Shown: positions 61,275-64,000 of the stretch, in pieces
Numbering within the stretch: the stretch's first letter is position 1
Layout: every line of letters begins with the position of its first letter
Source of the DNA: Aureibaculum flavum
GTDB taxonomy: Bacteria; Bacteroidota; Bacteroidia; Flavobacteriales; Flavobacteriaceae
Length of the DNA stretch: 64,000 nucleotides
Reading direction: 5' to 3'
NCBI RefSeq assembly: GCF_016406085.1
Contig: NZ_JAEHFJ010000007.1
Location: 124,001-188,000, forward strand
Made by a program: the position numbers and the translations under genes
Notes under the pieces: generated by a model
The model's database searches: none
What the model was told of the DNA's origin: nothing
The model's input: only the letters and a program-made list of their open reading frames with translations

Positions 61275-62474
61275 ATGAACAGAAAAACTACATACGGATT
61301 TTTAATCGCGTTTTTCTTCGTATTTACTGGACTAGTTCAGGCGAATGTAAATGAAATTGACGACGTTGTTGCACCACCTACCAATGATAATTGTGCTAAT
61401 GCTACAACTTTAACAGTTAACCCTAATTATTTGTGCGGAACTGTATCTTCTGGAACTTTAGTTGATGCAACAGCATCTTCAATAGCATCAGATGGATTAG
61501 GTGGTAGTTGCTTGCCATCTGGCAGCACTAAAGCAAATGATGATGTCTGGTTTAAGTTTACAGCTACTGATGCGACTCATAGAGTTAAATTATCAAATTT
61601 TGCAGGTAGTCCAACGGATTTATACGCAAATGTTTTCAACGGAGGTATTGTTGGAAGTTGCCCTACAGCGACAACAGACACTCCTATTTATTGTAGTGAT
61701 AATAATAATTTTGATTTGAATGGCCTTGTTGCTGGTAATACCTATTTTATACGTATCTATAGTAATTCTACCGCAAGTGGTGCCACTACAACTTTTAACA
61801 TATGTATTGGAACAAATCCAATAGCTCCACCAAATGATGATTGTGGTAATGCTATATCAATTGGTAGTTTACCTCATGATGTTAATTATGATGCAACTTC
61901 TGCAACTAACAATGCTGGTTTTATTTCAGCATCTGGATGTGTTTCTTTGAATGATGGTGTGTGGTTTACAATGGTTGGAGATGGTGGAACTATTTCTATG
62001 ACTGCTGCCCCTGATTCTTGGGATTTAGGCATAGCTGTTTATACTGGGTCATGTGGAACATTTACTTGTGTTGAGGATAGTAATAGTGGAACAGTAGATG
62101 TTATTGAAGGAATTACGTTTACTTCAACCCTTGGTGCCGTTTATTATATAAATGTAGGGTATCCTAGTGGAACTGTAAATGGTGCTGAAGGAGCTTTTGA
62201 TTTAGCCATAACATCTTCAACATTATCAATAGATAAAATTTTAGCTAAAGGCTTTTCTTATTATCCAAATCCAGTGGATAAGGTTTTAAAAATGAGAGCT
62301 AATGAAAATATTCAACAAATTAGTTTGTATTCTGTTTTAGGTAAAGAAATTAAGAGAGTACATCAAAATGATATTCAAGCTGAATTAAGTTTAGACCAAT
62401 TACCAGCAGGAACTTATTTCGTAAAAGCTATGGTTGGGGGTAGTACAGGAACATTTAAAATACTTAAGAAATAA
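61275..62474 (+). CDS. Type IX secretion cargo protein with two PPC-like domains
   Basis: The start at 61275 (MNRKTTYGFLIAFFFVFTG) gives 399 residues and a signal peptide ending LVQA; the frame from 61239 is too long at the front. Two similar beta domains begin PPTNDNCANATTLTV and PPNDDCGNAISIGSL, like pre-peptidase C-terminal domains. The last 75 residues (YYPNPVDKVLKMRANENIQQ, then LPAGTYFVKA) are a type A T9SS sorting domain that is removed on secretion. No enzyme domain is present, so an adhesive or surface-binding role is likely. A terminator follows. Confidence 0.88.
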   Translation: MNRKTTYGFLIAFFFVFTGLVQANVNEIDDVVAPPTNDNCANATTLTVNPNYLCGTVSSGTLVDATASSIASDGLGGSCLPSGSTKANDDVWFKFTATDATHRVKLSNFAGSPTDLYANVFNGGIVGSCPTATTDTPIYCSDNNNFDLNGLVAGNTYFIRIYSNSTASGATTTFNICIGTNPIAPPNDDCGNAISIGSLPHDVNYDATSATNNAGFISASGCVSLNDGVWFTMVGDGGTISMTAAPDSWDLGIAVYTGSCGTFTCVEDSNSGTVDVIEGITFTSTLGAVYYINVGYPSGTVNGAEGAFDLAITSSTLSIDKILAKGFSYYPNPVDKVLKMRANENIQQISLYSVLGKEIKRVHQNDIQAELSLDQLPAGTYFVKAMVGGSTGTFKILKK

Positions 62475-62495
62475 ATAGATTTCGATAATATTTGT

Positions 62496-62528
62496 AAAAG
62501 ACTCTCTATTTCGAGAGTCTTTTTTTTA
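62496..62528 (+). terminator. Strong terminator after the T9SS cargo gene
   Basis: AAAAGACTCTC (62496-62506) and GAGAGTCTTTT (62513-62523) form an 11-bp stem with a 6-base loop, followed by a T-run. Confidence 0.88.
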
Positions 62529-62554
62529 TGTCCAAAATATATAAATGCAATCCT

Positions 62555-62562
62555 TATCTTTG
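62555..62562 (+). promoter_or_regulatory. Bacteroidota -7 element for the glycosyltransferase
   Basis: TATCTTTG, 20 bases before the TTG start codon at 62583; helps to fix that unusual start. Confidence 0.6.
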
Positions 62563-62582
62563 AGATATAAAAAATTAACTAT

Positions 62583-63578
62583 TTGGATCTTCAATTTTCA
62601 ATAATAATTCCCGTTTATAATCGTCCAGATGAACTTGACGAGCTTTTGCTCAGTCTTGTTGCTCAGAAATTTAAAGAGAATTTTGAGATTGTTGTTGTAG
62701 AGGATGGTTCAAATCTAACCTCTAAACATATAATTGGTAAGTTTAAGAATAAACTGAATATTAATTATTTAATAAAGGATAATTCAGGGCCTGGTTTAAG
62801 TAGAAATTATGGTATGCAAAAAGCTACAGGTAATTATTACATCATTTTAGATTCCGATTGTATTTTACCTGAGAATTACTTGAGCACAGTTTTAGAGACC
62901 TTGTTAAACAATTACACAGACGCATTTGGTGGTGCCGATGCAGCACATCCTTCTTTTACAACAATACAGAAAGCAATAAATTACGCTATGACTTCTGTTT
63001 TAACCACAGGAGGACTTCGTGGAAATAAAAACTTAAAAAAATTCCAACCTAGAAGCTTTAATATGGGGATTTCAAAAAAAGCATTTTTAGAAACTGGTGG
63101 TTTTAGTGCTTTACGCTTTGGAGAAGATATAAATTTGACTTTTAGATTGTGGGAAAATAATTTTGAGACGCAGTTTATTGAACAAGCATATGTTTATCAT
63201 AAGAGACGTGTTAATTGGACTAGTTTTTATAGACAAACTTTTAACTTCGGTTCTGCGAGACCAATATTAAATAGACTTCATCCAAACACGGGTAAGATTA
63301 CTTATTGGTTTCCCAGTATTTTTGTAATTGGTTTGTTCCTGTCATTAATAGGACTTATTTTTCATTTTAACTGGTTAGTCTTATTTTTTATTAGTTATTT
63401 TATTTTCATATTTTTTGATGCTTTGTTTAAGAATCAGAATGTGATGGTGGCCCTTTTAAGTATTGTAGCTACGTTAGTCATGTTTTTTGGATATGGGTTA
63501 GGTTTTTTGCAATCAATGTTTAGATTGTCAATACTTTCTAAACCTCTAGAAGATACTTTTCCAAAAATGTTTGGATAA
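62583..63578 (+). CDS. Membrane-bound family 2 glycosyltransferase
   Basis: 331 residues starting with TTG (supported because the GT-A fold begins right away, FSIIIPVYNRPDELDELLLS). NTP-sugar binding Asp in VVVEDGSN, the DxD motif as LDSDCILPENY, and a later region GFSALRFGEDINLTFRLWEN with the catalytic-site ED. About three hydrophobic helices follow at residues 240-320, with a short tail. It adds sugars to an envelope or exopolysaccharide acceptor that cannot be specified. The promoter lies just upstream. Confidence 0.9.
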   Translation: MDLQFSIIIPVYNRPDELDELLLSLVAQKFKENFEIVVVEDGSNLTSKHIIGKFKNKLNINYLIKDNSGPGLSRNYGMQKATGNYYIILDSDCILPENYLSTVLETLLNNYTDAFGGADAAHPSFTTIQKAINYAMTSVLTTGGLRGNKNLKKFQPRSFNMGISKKAFLETGGFSALRFGEDINLTFRLWENNFETQFIEQAYVYHKRRVNWTSFYRQTFNFGSARPILNRLHPNTGKITYWFPSIFVIGLFLSLIGLIFHFNWLVLFFISYFIFIFFDALFKNQNVMVALLSIVATLVMFFGYGLGFLQSMFRLSILSKPLEDTFPKMFG

Positions 63579-63709
63579 AATTTAAAACGGATTTTATGAA
63601 TTACGATTTAAAACTTGTTTTTTGTATTTTTAAACCATTATAATTATAAATAAAAACTTTTATTAACTCACTACTAGTTGAAAAAACACAATTAAATAGA
63701 AAAAAATAA

Positions 63710-64000
63710 ATGCAGTACGCAAAAAATATATTGGAAACGATAGGTAATACGCCATTAGTAAAGTTAAATAACATTACTAAAGAAATTGATGCATTAGTCT
63801 TGGCTAAAGTTGAAACTTTTAATCCAGGAAATTCAGTAAAAGATAGAATGGCATTAAAAATGATTGATGACGCCGAAGCTGATGGTAGATTAAAACCTGG
63901 AGGAACTATAATAGAAGGAACTTCTGGTAATACAGGGATGGGTTTGGCGTTAGTCGCAATAGTCAGGGGTTATAAATTAATCTGTGTAATAAGTGACAAA
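63710..64000 (+). CDS. Cysteine synthase / PLP-dependent beta-family enzyme, 3' end outside window
   Basis: The first 97 codons are visible, starting [20 protein letters not shown]. The PLP-binding Lys is in [16 protein letters not shown] and the phosphate-binding loop in [18 protein letters not shown]. These features define the CysK/CysM/cystathionine beta-synthase group, which makes cysteine from O-acetylserine and sulfide or condenses homocysteine with serine. The frame is open to the window edge, so which member it is cannot be decided. Confidence 0.9.
   Translation, partial: MQYAKNILETIGNTPLVKLNNITKEIDALVLAKVETFNPGNSVKDRMALKMIDDAEADGRLKPGGTIIEGTSGNTGMGLALVAIVRGYKLICVISDK

Overview
The window is chromosomal DNA from a member of the Flavobacteriaceae (Bacteroidota), probably a marine one. 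This is inferred from several signs. The DNA is AT-rich. At least sixteen genes have the Bacteroidota -7 element TAnnTTTG in front of them. There is a type IX secretion (T9SS) C-terminal sorting domain and a PorD-like gene. RNA polymerase omega is of the Bacteroidota form, the gene order bamD-rpoZ-coaBC-porD is recognisable, there are many lipoproteins with short lipoboxes, and there are TonB-dependent receptors with carboxypeptidase-regulatory-like N-termini. The genus cannot be fixed from the sequence alone. I see no tRNA, rRNA, CRISPR array, complete insertion sequence or prophage. Genes are densely packed and no gap between genes exceeds 300 bases.

Region by region. 1-4.6 kb: the 5' part of a DEAD-box RNA helicase with a structured leader, a lipoprotein with a cysteine-less thioredoxin-like domain, and an ABC-F ATPase with a strong terminator. 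4.7-11.1 kb: a small exported protein; an ECF sigma / repeat-containing anti-sigma-like / Spy-like operon; a TonB-dependent receptor; and an M23 endopeptidase. 11.3-16.4 kb: a cell-division and RNA-decay block (coiled-coil protein, zapA, a 6S-like RNA, rny), then an aminotransferase, an acetyltransferase, xerD and aroQ. 16.5-21.5 kb: NAD salvage (pncA, pncB), ffh and folD. 21.5-26.4 kb: small stress-type genes (NTF2-like, VOC, cupin, cbpM-cbpA, a cysteine-less ArsC-like protein), a beta-CASP nuclease, and a lipoprotein subclass B1 metallo-beta-lactamase. 26.4-31 kb: argS, a HAD phosphatase, an RhlE-type helicase and a CIA30 protein. 31-34.8 kb: an SGNH hydrolase, a thiE-like relic, and a chitin-degradation pair (GH20 hexosaminidase and GH18 chitinase, both lipoproteins). 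35-40.1 kb: a BtuB-like receptor, a serine beta-lactamase-fold lipoprotein, small proteins, and a HipA-like kinase overlapping a DUF3037 gene. 40.2-43.1 kb: a YeiH-type exporter with its LysR regulator and a palindromic operator candidate, a YARHG protein, and a probable 5'-truncated group II intron relic. 43.1-48 kb: a GH29 fucosidase divergent from a thioredoxin-like peroxidase, rlmD, and two tandem cytochrome c lipoproteins separated by a 23-bp-arm terminator. 48.2-52.1 kb: prfA, a DUF6090 protein, a DUF6913 protein, dapA and ferritin. 52.2-61.2 kb: bamD-rpoZ-coaBC-porD, then a sulfatase and a ModF-like ATPase lying before recN and fabI. 61.2-64 kb: a T9SS cargo protein, a membrane glycosyltransferase, and the start of a cysteine synthase family gene.

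Most genes are housekeeping. The accessory flavour comes from polysaccharide use (GH18, GH20, GH29, sulfatase, SGNH hydrolase, TonB receptors) and intrinsic beta-lactam-type hydrolases. The most unusual items are the 6S-like RNA, the HipA-like kinase/DUF3037 pair, the intron relic, the anti-sigma-like protein with an exact 29-residue repeat period, two tandem-NBD ATPases that each appear to keep only one complete composite ATP site, and two promoters that abut their start codons (bamD, rlmD).
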